Below, piece after piece: positions 1 through 8,552 of a stretch of 64,000 bases of DNA. The DNA is from Paenibacillus camerounensis (lineage in GTDB: Bacteria; Bacillota; Bacilli; Paenibacillales; Paenibacillaceae), in the NCBI RefSeq assembly GCF_000723885.1, contig NZ_CCDG010000011.1, positions 1 through 64,000 of the forward strand, given 5' to 3'. The notes under the pieces were generated by a model. The model was not told the origin of the DNA. It ran no database searches and saw nothing but the letters and a program-made list of their open reading frames with translations. Within the stretch, counting starts at the first letter, position 1, and each line of letters starts with the position of its first letter. Both the position numbers and the translations under genes were made by a program.

Positions 1-1
1 G

Positions 2-235
2 CCGGCGTACGCCGGCAAAGGTATTATTTTCGGGCATACACCAACCTTTAAAATAGGTGCCAAAGCAGGCGAGGTCTGGAGAAAGCCCGGGTTAACCGGC
101 ATCGATACCGGAGCAAAGCACAACTGCCGGCTGACGCTGCTGGATGTCCACAACGCTATTGCCTATTCCTGCTCGACTGAGGCCACCAGACAGTATTATA
201 AGGATTTTAAAATAGAGGTACTGGAGGACAGGTGA
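2..235 (+). CDS. Metallophosphoesterase (serine/threonine phosphatase type), C-terminal part
   Basis: Only the last 77 codons lie in the window; the reading frame is open from base 2 to the TGA at 233-235. The visible part contains GHTPT followed by GIDTGA and a stretch rich in hydrophobic beta-strand residues (CRLTLLDV). This is the usual C-terminal end of the calcineurin-like metallophosphoesterases, where the histidine of GHTP is a metal ligand. Such proteins in Bacillales act as cytosolic protein phosphatases or diadenosine tetraphosphatase-like hydrolases; the substrate cannot be told from this fragment. It converges with the gerA operon, with only 21 bases between the two stop codons. 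Confidence 0.75.
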   Translation, partial: PAYAGKGIIFGHTPTFKIGAKAGEVWRKPGLTGIDTGAKHNCRLTLLDVHNAIAYSCSTEATRQYYKDFKIEVLEDR

Positions 236-256
236 TGCTTATCACCGAAAATCCCG

Positions 257-1381
257 TTACTGGTCGCTATTCCCGCCTGCCGCAGCGGCAGTCCCGGTTC
301 CTTTCTTCAAGGTTCCTATTACTAACAGCAGTAAAGGCAGCCCCAGCATATTCACAGGCATAGCGATGGGCACCCAGTAGCGCTGCAGATAATTGGTTGT
401 AGCTTCAATTACATTTTGCGGAATCAGCGCAAAGACGAACATAACCGGAGCAATGAAGCCTATCATGATTCTCCAGCTCTTTATCTTAAGGAATTGTGCG
501 GTTCCGTAGCTTACCAGGAAGAAATAGACGGCCAGCTTGACGAATACACTGGATACCCAGATTACGACAGGAACGGCATCGAAATTATCGATGAAGCCAA
601 ACAGTGAGATTTTCTGGGTCATTTCAAAAAAGGGATACCACATGTTAGGGCTAAGATTAACTCCGAGCACAGCAATGATAATGATTGTGGTCAATAGAAC
701 AATCAGGTTCGCAATCAATACCGCCCAGATGGTATAGGCCCGCCCCTTGCGCGGCTTGGACAAAAAGGAAGCAAACATCATATACTCGACTGAATGGCCC
801 AGATATGAAGCAGGGGCCAGCGAGCCCCGAAAAATATCCTTCAAGCCGCTATCCGCATAGACGGGGAGAATATGCTTCAAGTTAATATTATTGCTGTTGG
901 CAAACAGGACGAGTATGACCATTATTAGAATAATGGGCCCGAGGAATTCGCTGCAGCGTCCAATTCCTTCAATGCCTCCGGCATAGGTGGCATAAGCAAT
1001 CAGCAGGACCATCAGCAGAATTACGAATTGCTTGGGCGTCTCCGGAAGCAGCATAATATTAACAAGGTCGGAAAACTGGCGGAGCACAATAGGGATAATC
1101 GTGTACCACTGTACAAGATAGATGACGATTACCAGCTTGCCCAGCCAGGTCCCAAATACCAAAGGCGCATAGTCGATTAGATTCTGGCCCGGAAAGATCC
1201 GGGCGACTGCCGTTACCAGTAAGGCAATGAGCAGTGCAATACAGCCTGCTGCAATAATGGAGAGCCATGCATCCTGCTTAGCAGCCTGCAGACTCGGAGT
1301 TAGCGTCATCACCAGGGTCATCCCGAGATTCATGCTTAAGATGATCCAGAATACCTGCATGCCGGAAATTTTCAGATTCAT
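257..1381 (-). CDS. gerAB: GerAB-family spore germination transporter-like subunit
   Basis: A very hydrophobic protein of about 374 residues with some ten predicted membrane helices, matching the GerAB/endospore permease family (APC superfamily). In the inner spore membrane this subunit binds small germinants such as amino acids and works in a complex with GerAA and GerAC. The start used is the ATG at 1379-1381 because AGAGGA lies 8 bases upstream; an ATG six codons earlier (1399) has no site of its own. It is the last gene of an AA-AC-AB operon, 30 bases after gerAC. The germinant cannot be predicted. A short Gly/Ala-rich tail ends the protein. Confidence 0.9.
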   Translation of the reverse strand: MNLKISGMQVFWIILSMNLGMTLVMTLTPSLQAAKQDAWLSIIAAGCIALLIALLVTAVARIFPGQNLIDYAPLVFGTWLGKLVIVIYLVQWYTIIPIVLRQFSDLVNIMLLPETPKQFVILLMVLLIAYATYAGGIEGIGRCSEFLGPIILIMVILVLFANSNNINLKHILPVYADSGLKDIFRGSLAPASYLGHSVEYMMFASFLSKPRKGRAYTIWAVLIANLIVLLTTIIIIAVLGVNLSPNMWYPFFEMTQKISLFGFIDNFDAVPVVIWVSSVFVKLAVYFFLVSYGTAQFLKIKSWRIMIGFIAPVMFVFALIPQNVIEATTNYLQRYWVPIAMPVNMLGLPLLLLVIGTLKKGTGTAAAAGGNSDQ

Positions 1382-1411
1382 TGTGTGCATCCTCTTCATT
1401 TGATGATGTTG

Positions 1412-2581
1412 CTATTTTTCCAGATAAGCACGGCCATGTGTTTTGCCTAATTGCTCAATTTGAAATTCAACTTCAACCTGTACTGGCATTGCGGGGAAAA
1501 TTTCGGCCCAGGAGCCTCTTATCTTTTTCCAGGAATAAGGGTGCTCAATATGGATCTCCTCACCCATGCCAAAGATGTCAGACTTCATTCCCTTCTGGAC
1601 ATGTGTGAGCAATTCTTCGAACCTGCCCTGTAATTGTCTGGAGAATTGCTGCTCTATGTTTTTTCTGTTCTTTTCATTGTCCAGATTCAGCCTTGTGTTG
1701 TTAGAGACTACCTTAACCACGGTGTGAAAAATGACTTTAGCCTCGGGATGATCGTCCACTATTCTGGTATGCACATGTACACTGCTCTCTGATGACTTTA
1801 CACTTATGGTCCCTTTGTAATCCTTATCTTCAGGCTCTGCCTGAATTGTAAAGCTCAGACGGTAGGGGTCGCCAATCCACCAGCGCAGCAGCTCAAGCTC
1901 TGCGGGCTGAGTAAATCCGCTCAATTTATTGCCGAGGTAGACGGCAGCCCTGTCGATTGCTACTGATTCTTTATCTGTTCCCTTATGGATAATCCGGATG
2001 GCCGCAGTTACCGGCGATGTTCCGGGTGAGGCGAAGGCTTCCAGAAATTCATCGAACTTTACGGAGAAGCTTTGTCTGCTGCTCTGAATTTTGCTGATTG
2101 CGAGTGCCGGTATAAGTTCCATTGGATAGGGGGTGCTCAGTATTTCTTTGGCTGTTGCCCCATAGGCTGTTAAGACGTAGCTGTTGTAACGGGTCTCCGG
2201 GAACCGGGTAAAAAGATCCTGAACCTGATTAAGTCCTTGCCTCGCGTAATTTTCCCCGATCAGGAATACTTCCCTGTGGCCAAAATAAACGTATCTGGAC
2301 ATTTGCTGCTGTATCCGGCCCAGCGCCTCCTGCAAATCATTGCCTTTGGCCGAAATGACGACAACCTGCTTCTGGCTGCCCCCTGATTTCACAGCACTGG
2401 GTATGCCTGTTGGGAGCGCAATCTGATAGGATACCTCAATCAGTCCGCTATCCGTAAGATCGATCCCGCTGCCCATGATCAGTGCGAGATCATCCATTTC
2501 TCTGCGGTCCCAGCAGCCGGTCGTCATACAGAGGATAATCAGAAGAAGCATACATCTGCACGTCTTTACAAATCTGCTCAT
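1412..2581 (-). CDS. gerAC: Ger(x)C-family spore germination lipoprotein
   Basis: About 389 residues. The N-terminus is a lipoprotein signal (hydrophobic stretch ending in TTGC, followed by WDRREMDDLA, the sequence typical of GerAC proteins). After lipidation the protein sits on the outer face of the inner spore membrane, where it completes the GerA-type germinant receptor. The start chosen is the ATG at 2579-2581, preceded by GGAGTGGG; a GTG four codons upstream is less likely. The gene begins 17 bases after gerAA ends. Length and domain pattern match intact family members. Confidence 0.92.
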   Translation of the reverse strand: MSRFVKTCRCMLLLIILCMTTGCWDRREMDDLALIMGSGIDLTDSGLIEVSYQIALPTGIPSAVKSGGSQKQVVVISAKGNDLQEALGRIQQQMSRYVYFGHREVFLIGENYARQGLNQVQDLFTRFPETRYNSYVLTAYGATAKEILSTPYPMELIPALAISKIQSSRQSFSVKFDEFLEAFASPGTSPVTAAIRIIHKGTDKESVAIDRAAVYLGNKLSGFTQPAELELLRWWIGDPYRLSFTIQAEPEDKDYKGTISVKSSESSVHVHTRIVDDHPEAKVIFHTVVKVVSNNTRLNLDNEKNRKNIEQQFSRQLQGRFEELLTHVQKGMKSDIFGMGEEIHIEHPYSWKKIRGSWAEIFPAMPVQVEVEFQIEQLGKTHGRAYLEK

Positions 2582-2598
2582 GTTCAATCCCACTCCAA

Positions 2599-4107
2599 TT
2601 AATGCCTCGTATGTTTATGCCGCTTTTTTAAGGCTTGCCACGGGGCCCTCCATAATGTGTCAGCCAGTCCGTTGACCGTAATAGGGGCAACCGGGGACAT
2701 ATAGGGTACACCGAAGGAACGCAAATTCACCAGATGGACCAGGATGACGAGTAAGCCGATTCCCAGCCCGTACAGGCCGAACGTTGCAGCGAGCAGCATG
2801 AGCGGAAAGCGGATTATGCTGATAGCCTGGCTCATCCCCGGATTAGGGATCAGGAAGGAAGAGATCCCGGTAATAGATACGACAATGATGATTGTAGCCG
2901 AGATGATTCCGGCCTGAACGGCTGCTTGTCCGATAACCAGTGCACCTACAATGCTGATCGTCTGGCCGACCGGGCGGGGAAGGCGGATTCCGGCCTCGCG
3001 CAGGGCTTCAAAGGTAGTTTCCATAATCAGCGCCTCGACGATTGCCGGGAAAGGAACAACCTCACGTGCGGCGGCGAGGCTTAGTGTCAGGCTTGTCGGG
3101 ATCATTTCCTGATGAAATGTTGTAACGGCAATAAAAATGGAGGGCAGTGCCATCGCAAAAAAGGCAAACAGATATCTCAGCCAGCGCAGCATAGTCGCAA
3201 ACATAAATTTCATATAATAATCTTCTGCAGACTGAAAGCCGAACCAGAAGGTAACGGGCAGGATGAGCACCATAGGCGAGCCGTCAGTGATAACGGCTAT
3301 CTTCCCCTCTATTAATGAACCTGTAGTCATGTCCGGGCGCTGGGTTGCCTGCATGACAGGGAACGGGGAATAAGGATGATCGCTGATTAATTCTTCGATA
3401 TAACCGGATTCGAGGATACTATCCATATCAATGCCTGTTATCCGCCTTTTAACTTCCTCTACCACACTTTGGTCAGCGATCCCTTCAATGTACACGATGG
3501 TAATATCCGTACGGGAGAGGCTGCCGGCAGTAAGTTTTTCTGTTTTCAGCCGGGGGGTGCGGAGCCGGTGCCGGATCAGGGCCAGATTAATCGACATTTT
3601 CTCAATGAATCCGTAGCGCGGCCCGCGGATAACGGCTTCCGTTGACGGCTCATCCAGCGCGCGGTTCAGCTTATCCTTGAGCGAGAAGGCAAAGGCTTGC
3701 GCAGAGCCCTCAACAAACAGTATTGTCTCACCGCTGACAATACGTCTGGCGATTTCAGTCATATTCATCACTACTGAAGGCTGCACAATGGAAGAAAACC
3801 CGTATTTAAGCTGCTCCTGCAGCTGGGAAAGACTGCGGATTGGAGGTGTTGCTTCCTGCATAAGAGGCTCAAGGAAGCCATCATCCCACAGCTGCTTGTC
3901 AATCAGGACATCGAAGTAAACCACTACAGCGGGCATAGAGCCGAAGATGAGCAGCTCCCGTACAACCAGATCGCAGCAATTTGCGAATACCTGGGCAATG
4001 CATTTCTTGTTATCCTTCATCCGTTCGGAAATTTCGATATCGATTTCAGGTTCAAGTGCACTTGCTTTTTTGGCAAAAGGATCGGTTGCCCGTTTGTTTG
4101 CTCTCAT
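2599..4107 (-). CDS. gerAA: GerA-family spore germination protein (GerAA)
   Basis: Roughly 502 residues: a hydrophilic N-terminal domain to about residue 250, then a membrane domain with four to six helices, as in GerAA/GerBA/GerKA. The family forms an oligomeric channel in the inner spore membrane that opens when the GerAB subunit senses germinant. The start taken is the ATG at 4105-4107, with GGAGG 10 bases upstream; an ATG twelve codons earlier (4143, with GAGG in front) is also possible. First gene of the operon. Expression is presumably forespore-specific (sigma G) as for other gerA operons, but I could not identify a convincing sigma-G promoter in the short leader. Confidence 0.93.
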   Translation of the reverse strand: MRANKRATDPFAKKASALEPEIDIEISERMKDNKKCIAQVFANCCDLVVRELLIFGSMPAVVVYFDVLIDKQLWDDGFLEPLMQEATPPIRSLSQLQEQLKYGFSSIVQPSVVMNMTEIARRIVSGETILFVEGSAQAFAFSLKDKLNRALDEPSTEAVIRGPRYGFIEKMSINLALIRHRLRTPRLKTEKLTAGSLSRTDITIVYIEGIADQSVVEEVKRRITGIDMDSILESGYIEELISDHPYSPFPVMQATQRPDMTTGSLIEGKIAVITDGSPMVLILPVTFWFGFQSAEDYYMKFMFATMLRWLRYLFAFFAMALPSIFIAVTTFHQEMIPTSLTLSLAAAREVVPFPAIVEALIMETTFEALREAGIRLPRPVGQTISIVGALVIGQAAVQAGIISATIIIVVSITGISSFLIPNPGMSQAISIIRFPLMLLAATFGLYGLGIGLLVILVHLVNLRSFGVPYMSPVAPITVNGLADTLWRAPWQALKKRHKHTRH

Positions 4108-4171
4108 CAGCCTGCCACCTCCAGAGCCTTTAATATTCACCATCAATTACCTCGTTATCCATTACAATTGG

Positions 4172-4216
4172 AAAAAGGCTATTCTTAGAGCGGTATCAGC
4201 CTCCAGGAATAGCCTT
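4172..4216 (-). terminator. Intrinsic terminator of the GMC oxidoreductase operon
   Basis: Read on the minus strand, a 10-bp stem (AAGGCTATTC at 4207-4216 pairing with GAATAGCCTT at 4175-4184) is followed by a run of T. It lies downstream of the GMC gene and just upstream of gerAA, so it most likely separates the two minus-strand operons. An alternative is an attenuator in the gerA leader. Confidence 0.6.
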
Positions 4217-4297
4217 GTGTATAGGGTATATTTTCTCTGCTGCTGCAGATACTTCTTGCATGGTACACAAATGCTGGAAGAAAGGACGTGCAGGGCG

Positions 4298-4387
4298 GTG
4301 AAGGCTCTCGGTAAGATTATTGCATTCCTTATCATACTTGCTATATCCGGTGCAGTGCTCTATTATTCCACCGTGCCGGGAGGCTAG
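4298..4387 (+). CDS. Candidate 29-residue membrane micropeptide
   Basis: A GTG-started frame of 29 codons encodes a short lysine-containing N-terminus, a single hydrophobic helix (IIAFLIILAISGAVLYY) and a small polar tail. AAAGGA lies 11 bases upstream of the GTG. An in-frame ATG at 4271 would give 38 residues but has no ribosome site. The frame ends 4 bases inside the 3' end of the convergent GMC gene. The helix is well formed for a random sequence, but there is no recognised family and no function can be assigned. Confidence 0.35.
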   Translation: MKALGKIIAFLIILAISGAVLYYSTVPGG

Positions 4388-6108
4388 CTGAAATATTTGG
4401 CTACTATCTTTTCTGCTGTCCGTGTAGCCAGCGCCTGGGTTGTAAGTGTCGGATTGGGGCCGCCGATCCCATTGAAGTGCACACTGTTATCAGCAATGAA
4501 CAAGCGTTTCACTTGAAAGGCTTCACAGTTGGTATCGGTCACATAGCCCATCCGCATCGTACTCTCCAGATGGAGCATGAAGCCAAAAGGGGTATCCGAG
4601 CGGATAATCTGCCTGGCACCGGCTTGCCGCAAGGTTTCAGACGCATATCTTGCCAGCTGATCACGCCGTTTGAGTGTCTTCGGGCTGGGGGTGTAATACA
4701 CGATTGGAATCGGGCCATGCTCGTCTTTGAGCAGAGGGTCAACCTCAACCCGGTTCCGGTAAAGCGTATCATCATCCGTCAGGAGCAGCATGGTCATGGT
4801 CCGGCTATAATTCCTCATTAACTCCTTCAGCTGCGGACCAACGACCCGGCCGCGGATATTCCATGGCTCTCCGGGCTCCGGCGGGTTCAGTGCATTATAG
4901 CCAGCTTCACTGAAGCCATAGGTCAGAAAAGACATCAATCCCGGACTCAGGCAGGAGACCTGAAAGATTCCGGTACCCGGAATATCAACCCTGGCTCCTG
5001 AAGTATGGCCCACATAAGGGTAGACCTCGGGCAGGCCCATAATCCGCATAAGCTCCTTCTCCTCGAATACGCCGCCAACCCAATCGAAGCAATGATTGGT
5101 TAACCCTCTGCCGACCCATTCATTAAAAGGAAGGCTGGAATTCAGCCACAGCCGCGGTGTTTCGATGCAGCCGGCTGCCATAATAACCGTTCTGGCCGTC
5201 AGCTCTCCGATTTCTCCGGTCCATGTATCCCTGAACTGGACACCGGTGGCACGCAGGCCCTCCTTGGGGTCATGCGAGGTGAGGACTTTGATGACGAAGG
5301 AGTTGGGCCTGATCGCAACATTGCCGGTTTTTAGGGCGAGCGGTACATAGCTGACAAGTGTGCTGCGTTTGGCAATCCTGTCTACCGAAGGACCAGATGC
5401 ACATCCGTTGACACAATTCCCCCTAAGCGTACATCCTTCCATATCCGACAGCTCTTCAAGTGAACAGCCGGGGTCCATCAGACGGTCGTTGGGAGGCAGA
5501 ATGGCGTTCGGATTGGGGCGGTAGCCCGGAGTGGTTACGTTCAGCGTTGGATTCAGCTGCCAGCCGGCTTTTTTGGCACCATAATAAAAAAGCTCTTCCT
5601 TGGGGGTTGTGGGTGAGAATTGGACAGGCAAGGTAGCTTCGGCCTTCTCATAGTACGGAATCAGCTCCCGGTAGCTGAGCGGCCATACCTGATCAATGGC
5701 CTGGGGAAAAGCCCGCGGAGACTGTGACCAGTAATGCTGAGTCGTGCCGCCGACGCCGGAGGCCTGCCAGATGTCCCCCTTCTGCCGCATAATCCGGTGC
5801 CAGGGTGTACGGCGCCTGTCGGCAGGGCCAAAGCGAAAGGTGCCGGAAACCACATCATTCATATTGTTCTCGTATGAGTTGAAGACTTTTTTATAAATTC
5901 CGATATCCAGATCCTTATAATCAGAGCTCCAATCCCCGCCATGCTCACTGTTCGGGTTCGCCCAGTGCTTGTTGCCGTACCAGGCCCCCGCTTCCAGTAC
6001 CAGAACCTTCAAGCCGGCTTCTCCCAGCTCCTTGGCGGCAACAGCACCGCCGCCGCCTGAACCGATAACGATGACATCAGCATCGAACATAGACTCAGCT
6101 GCACACAA
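4384..6108 (-). CDS. GMC-family FAD oxidoreductase (gluconate dehydrogenase large-subunit type)
   Basis: About 574 residues. An N-terminal Rossmann FAD site (VIVIGSGGGGAVAAKELG) and the GMC C-terminal region with a paired NPT motif (GPNPTLTTQ) are visible, plus a cysteine cluster mid-protein (CTLRGNCVNGC). This subtype oxidises sugars, polyols or alcohols and usually works with the small gluconate 2-dehydrogenase subunit-3 family protein encoded just upstream. The start used is TTG at 6106-6108 because GGAGGAGG lies 8 bases before it; a TTG at 6135 and an ATG at 6090 are alternatives. It overlaps the end of the upstream gene by 14 bases, suggesting translational coupling. Substrate unknown. 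Confidence 0.85.
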   Translation of the reverse strand: MCAAESMFDADVIVIGSGGGGAVAAKELGEAGLKVLVLEAGAWYGNKHWANPNSEHGGDWSSDYKDLDIGIYKKVFNSYENNMNDVVSGTFRFGPADRRRTPWHRIMRQKGDIWQASGVGGTTQHYWSQSPRAFPQAIDQVWPLSYRELIPYYEKAEATLPVQFSPTTPKEELFYYGAKKAGWQLNPTLNVTTPGYRPNPNAILPPNDRLMDPGCSLEELSDMEGCTLRGNCVNGCASGPSVDRIAKRSTLVSYVPLALKTGNVAIRPNSFVIKVLTSHDPKEGLRATGVQFRDTWTGEIGELTARTVIMAAGCIETPRLWLNSSLPFNEWVGRGLTNHCFDWVGGVFEEKELMRIMGLPEVYPYVGHTSGARVDIPGTGIFQVSCLSPGLMSFLTYGFSEAGYNALNPPEPGEPWNIRGRVVGPQLKELMRNYSRTMTMLLLTDDDTLYRNRVEVDPLLKDEHGPIPIVYYTPSPKTLKRRDQLARYASETLRQAGARQIIRSDTPFGFMLHLESTMRMGYVTDTNCEAFQVKRLFIADNSVHFNGIGGPNPTLTTQALATRTAEKIVAKYFS

Positions 6109-6763
6109 TAGATGTTCCTCCTCCTTGCCGCTCAATGGTCAATACACTGCCCATAAAGGCCCGGTAGCCCGGGACAACGCCCGGATAGCGCACCTGGCTC
6201 CAGCCCGGCGGGAAACACTCCAGCCTCCGTTCTGTCGGGACTCTCAGCCGGGTGCTTCCGTATGCCGGCCATTCCGAATAATTCCCGAACAGGGTCTGCC
6301 TGCTGATAAAATCTATCATGTACCGGACAATCCCCAGGTCATTCCGGTAGGGAGGCGGCAACGGGGCCAAATCAAGCTGATCCGACTGCTCCAGCATGGA
6401 CAGCACCCGAATCCGGTCTGCAGGATGGAGATCGGCAAACGGGCACCCGGTCCGGCCAGCGCAGCAGGGAGGGGCCTGATTGTACCCTAATGCGGTAAAC
6501 TGGGCTGCCCCATAATTGAGCAGCTCTGCTGTAGGAGCGGATAACGGTACTGCTGTCAGATAAAAGCCCTGCCAAAGGGACAGATTGTGGTCCAGTTCCC
6601 AGATTAAATACTCGTGGACACCGAATTGAACAGCTCCGGCAGATTGTACGTCCCCAGGCGCAGAACAGGCTGCTGTATAAGGAATGATAGCTTCGACTAG
6701 AGCGAGAAAGGTGATATAGGTATGGGGAGGGACTGCTGCGGCATAGGCTGCGGCCTGATGCAT
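6095..6763 (-). CDS. Gluconate 2-dehydrogenase subunit 3 family protein
   Basis: 222 residues, starting at an ATG with AAGGAGG in front. The overall pattern (N-terminal helical segment TFLALVEAIIPYT, later FPPGWSQVRYPGVVPGYRAF near the end) fits the small subunit that accompanies GMC dehydrogenases. It is normally needed for assembly or export of the large subunit. I see no clear twin-arginine signal, so the complex may be cytoplasmic here or exported by another route. The gene directly precedes and overlaps the GMC gene. Confidence 0.75.
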   Translation of the reverse strand: MHQAAAYAAAVPPHTYITFLALVEAIIPYTAACSAPGDVQSAGAVQFGVHEYLIWELDHNLSLWQGFYLTAVPLSAPTAELLNYGAAQFTALGYNQAPPCCAGRTGCPFADLHPADRIRVLSMLEQSDQLDLAPLPPPYRNDLGIVRYMIDFISRQTLFGNYSEWPAYGSTRLRVPTERRLECFPPGWSQVRYPGVVPGYRAFMGSVLTIERQGGGTSIVCS

Positions 6764-6870
6764 AATAAATCCTCCTTCAGATGAATCCCCTGATATAGAT
6801 ACCTATTCCCCTTCATGCATTTTCAGACGCTGTTCAGGCGGCGGAGCAGGAAAATTCGTAACGGGCTTAT

Positions 6871-8520
6871 CTATGAGCGGCTGTTCTCTTTGGTATCCCG
6901 TGCGGCCTGTGCACCGACTTCGGCCTGCTGCATATACTCCCGCGGGGACATGCCGGTGACCTTCTTGAACACCTTGCTGAAATAGAAGGCGCTCTCATAG
7001 CCGAGCTTCTGCGAGATTTCATAGATCCGGCCTTCGCCGCGCAGCATCATCTCTTTGGCGGCTGTCATTTTGGTCTCGGTGATATATTCGACATAATTGA
7101 CCTTGGCGGTCTTGGAGAACAAGTGGCTCAGGTAGTTGGGACTGAAGTTGAATACATCGGCTACCTGGTTGAGCGAAAGCTTGGAGCCAAGATTGCGTTT
7201 GATATACTCCTGGACATTCTTGACGATCTGCTCCTTGTAGCTCTGTCTCCGGGTGGACAGCATTTCCGATACGCCGTCGCGGAAGCAGACCAGCCAGCCG
7301 GCGATCTCTTCAATAGAATGCATCTGGTAGATTGCCCGGTAGCCCTCCGGCTCATGCCCGAAAATATGCTCAATCATTTCTTCACCGTCCGCCAGCAGGG
7401 AGGTAGCCATGTAGAGAATATTACAGGCCGCATCGGTGGCCGGAACGAGCAGGTCTGAACGCCCGTCGAAGATCTCAATCATTCTGGAGATGATGGCATA
7501 GAGCGCCTGGGTATCCATCTCCTCAAAGGCCCGGCGGATCTCCGAGCGCGACTCCGAGAAATCAAACAGCGGAAAGTCCTGCTCCGGCGGCTTACCCTCG
7601 GAGAAAAAGACGAAGGACTGGGCATTGACCGCAGCCGGCAGCGCTTTGCGGGCGGCGAGATAGCTCTCCCGCAGCAGATAAGGGTCCTCAACGGCAAAGC
7701 CGATTGCCCCGATAATCGTCACATTGAAATAGTTATGGAGCACAGAGGCCATATCGGCCAGCAGCTTGCGGGTATCCGGCATCCATAGCTGCGGATCGGT
7801 TCCGCAGACAGGCAGGGTTACGGCAAAGTTACGCAGGTCGAGGCTGGTTACATGGCAGGGCCTGATGGACGTAAGGGTATCCTTGGCCATCTGCACCGTG
7901 CTTGAGCAGAGGGCGACCAGCTTATCCCCGCGCGGCGGAACCGTGTCCGGGCCGAGAATCCGGCAGGTGCAGACCACATAGGCCGTGCCGCTGAGGTCGA
8001 GATCGAGATCCTCCTTTTGCAGCAGGTACTGGTTCTTGTTCTCGAACAGATTGTTGAACAGCCGGACGAAGAACTTATCGCGCTCGGCCTGCAGGTTGCC
8101 GCGGTGCCCCAGCTTGGGATAGCTCTCAATCGTCTGATATTCCCCGAGCAGGGTAATCGCCCGCTGGACAGAGGCAGCGAGCGTCTCCGGCGTCAGCTCC
8201 AGCTTCACCAGATAATCGGCAGCCTGCACTTCTATGGCGCTGCGCGCATATTCGAATTCCTCGTAGCTGGTCAGGATGATGAACAGGGGGACGCGGCCGT
8301 ATTTTTTGCGGACCGAATCAGCGACCTGCAGACCGGTTTTAATCGGCATTTTGATGTCGCTGATTACAATGTCCGGGCGCAGGCTGTCGATCATTTCCTC
8401 TTCCTGGGCTCCGTTATGGGCGATACCGACAATCTCTATATTGTATTGCTCCCATTTGAGCATGGATTGCAAACCTATGCAGACAAGTGCCTCATCATCG
8501 GCAATCAGCAGCTTGATCAA
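6871..8520 (-). CDS. YesN-type response regulator (receiver plus AraC helix-turn-helix)
   Basis: About 549 residues. The receiver domain occupies roughly residues 1-125 with the acidic DDE near the start and the phospho-acceptor in VISDIKMP; a long middle region follows; the last 100 residues form an AraC DNA-binding domain (LSLNQVADVFNFSPNYLSHLF, then GYESAFYFSKVFKKVTGMSP). Phosphorylation by the kinase encoded upstream should activate transcription of the adjacent sugar importer and enzymes. The start is taken as TTG at 8518-8520, with AAGGA 10 bases upstream; the GTG three codons earlier lies too close to that site. It lies 32 bases after the kinase gene, so the two are co-transcribed. Confidence 0.9.
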   Translation of the reverse strand: MIKLLIADDEALVCIGLQSMLKWEQYNIEIVGIAHNGAQEEEMIDSLRPDIVISDIKMPIKTGLQVADSVRKKYGRVPLFIILTSYEEFEYARSAIEVQAADYLVKLELTPETLAASVQRAITLLGEYQTIESYPKLGHRGNLQAERDKFFVRLFNNLFENKNQYLLQKEDLDLDLSGTAYVVCTCRILGPDTVPPRGDKLVALCSSTVQMAKDTLTSIRPCHVTSLDLRNFAVTLPVCGTDPQLWMPDTRKLLADMASVLHNYFNVTIIGAIGFAVEDPYLLRESYLAARKALPAAVNAQSFVFFSEGKPPEQDFPLFDFSESRSEIRRAFEEMDTQALYAIISRMIEIFDGRSDLLVPATDAACNILYMATSLLADGEEMIEHIFGHEPEGYRAIYQMHSIEEIAGWLVCFRDGVSEMLSTRRQSYKEQIVKNVQEYIKRNLGSKLSLNQVADVFNFSPNYLSHLFSKTAKVNYVEYITETKMTAAKEMMLRGEGRIYEISQKLGYESAFYFSKVFKKVTGMSPREYMQQAEVGAQAARDTKENSRS

Positions 8521-8552
8521 GATTATCACTTCCTTGCTTGTAGTAGTGCAGA

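Noticed and set aside
5969-6490. 173-residue plus-strand frame
   Set aside because: Antisense to the GMC and subunit-3 genes, with low-complexity composition and no ribosome site.
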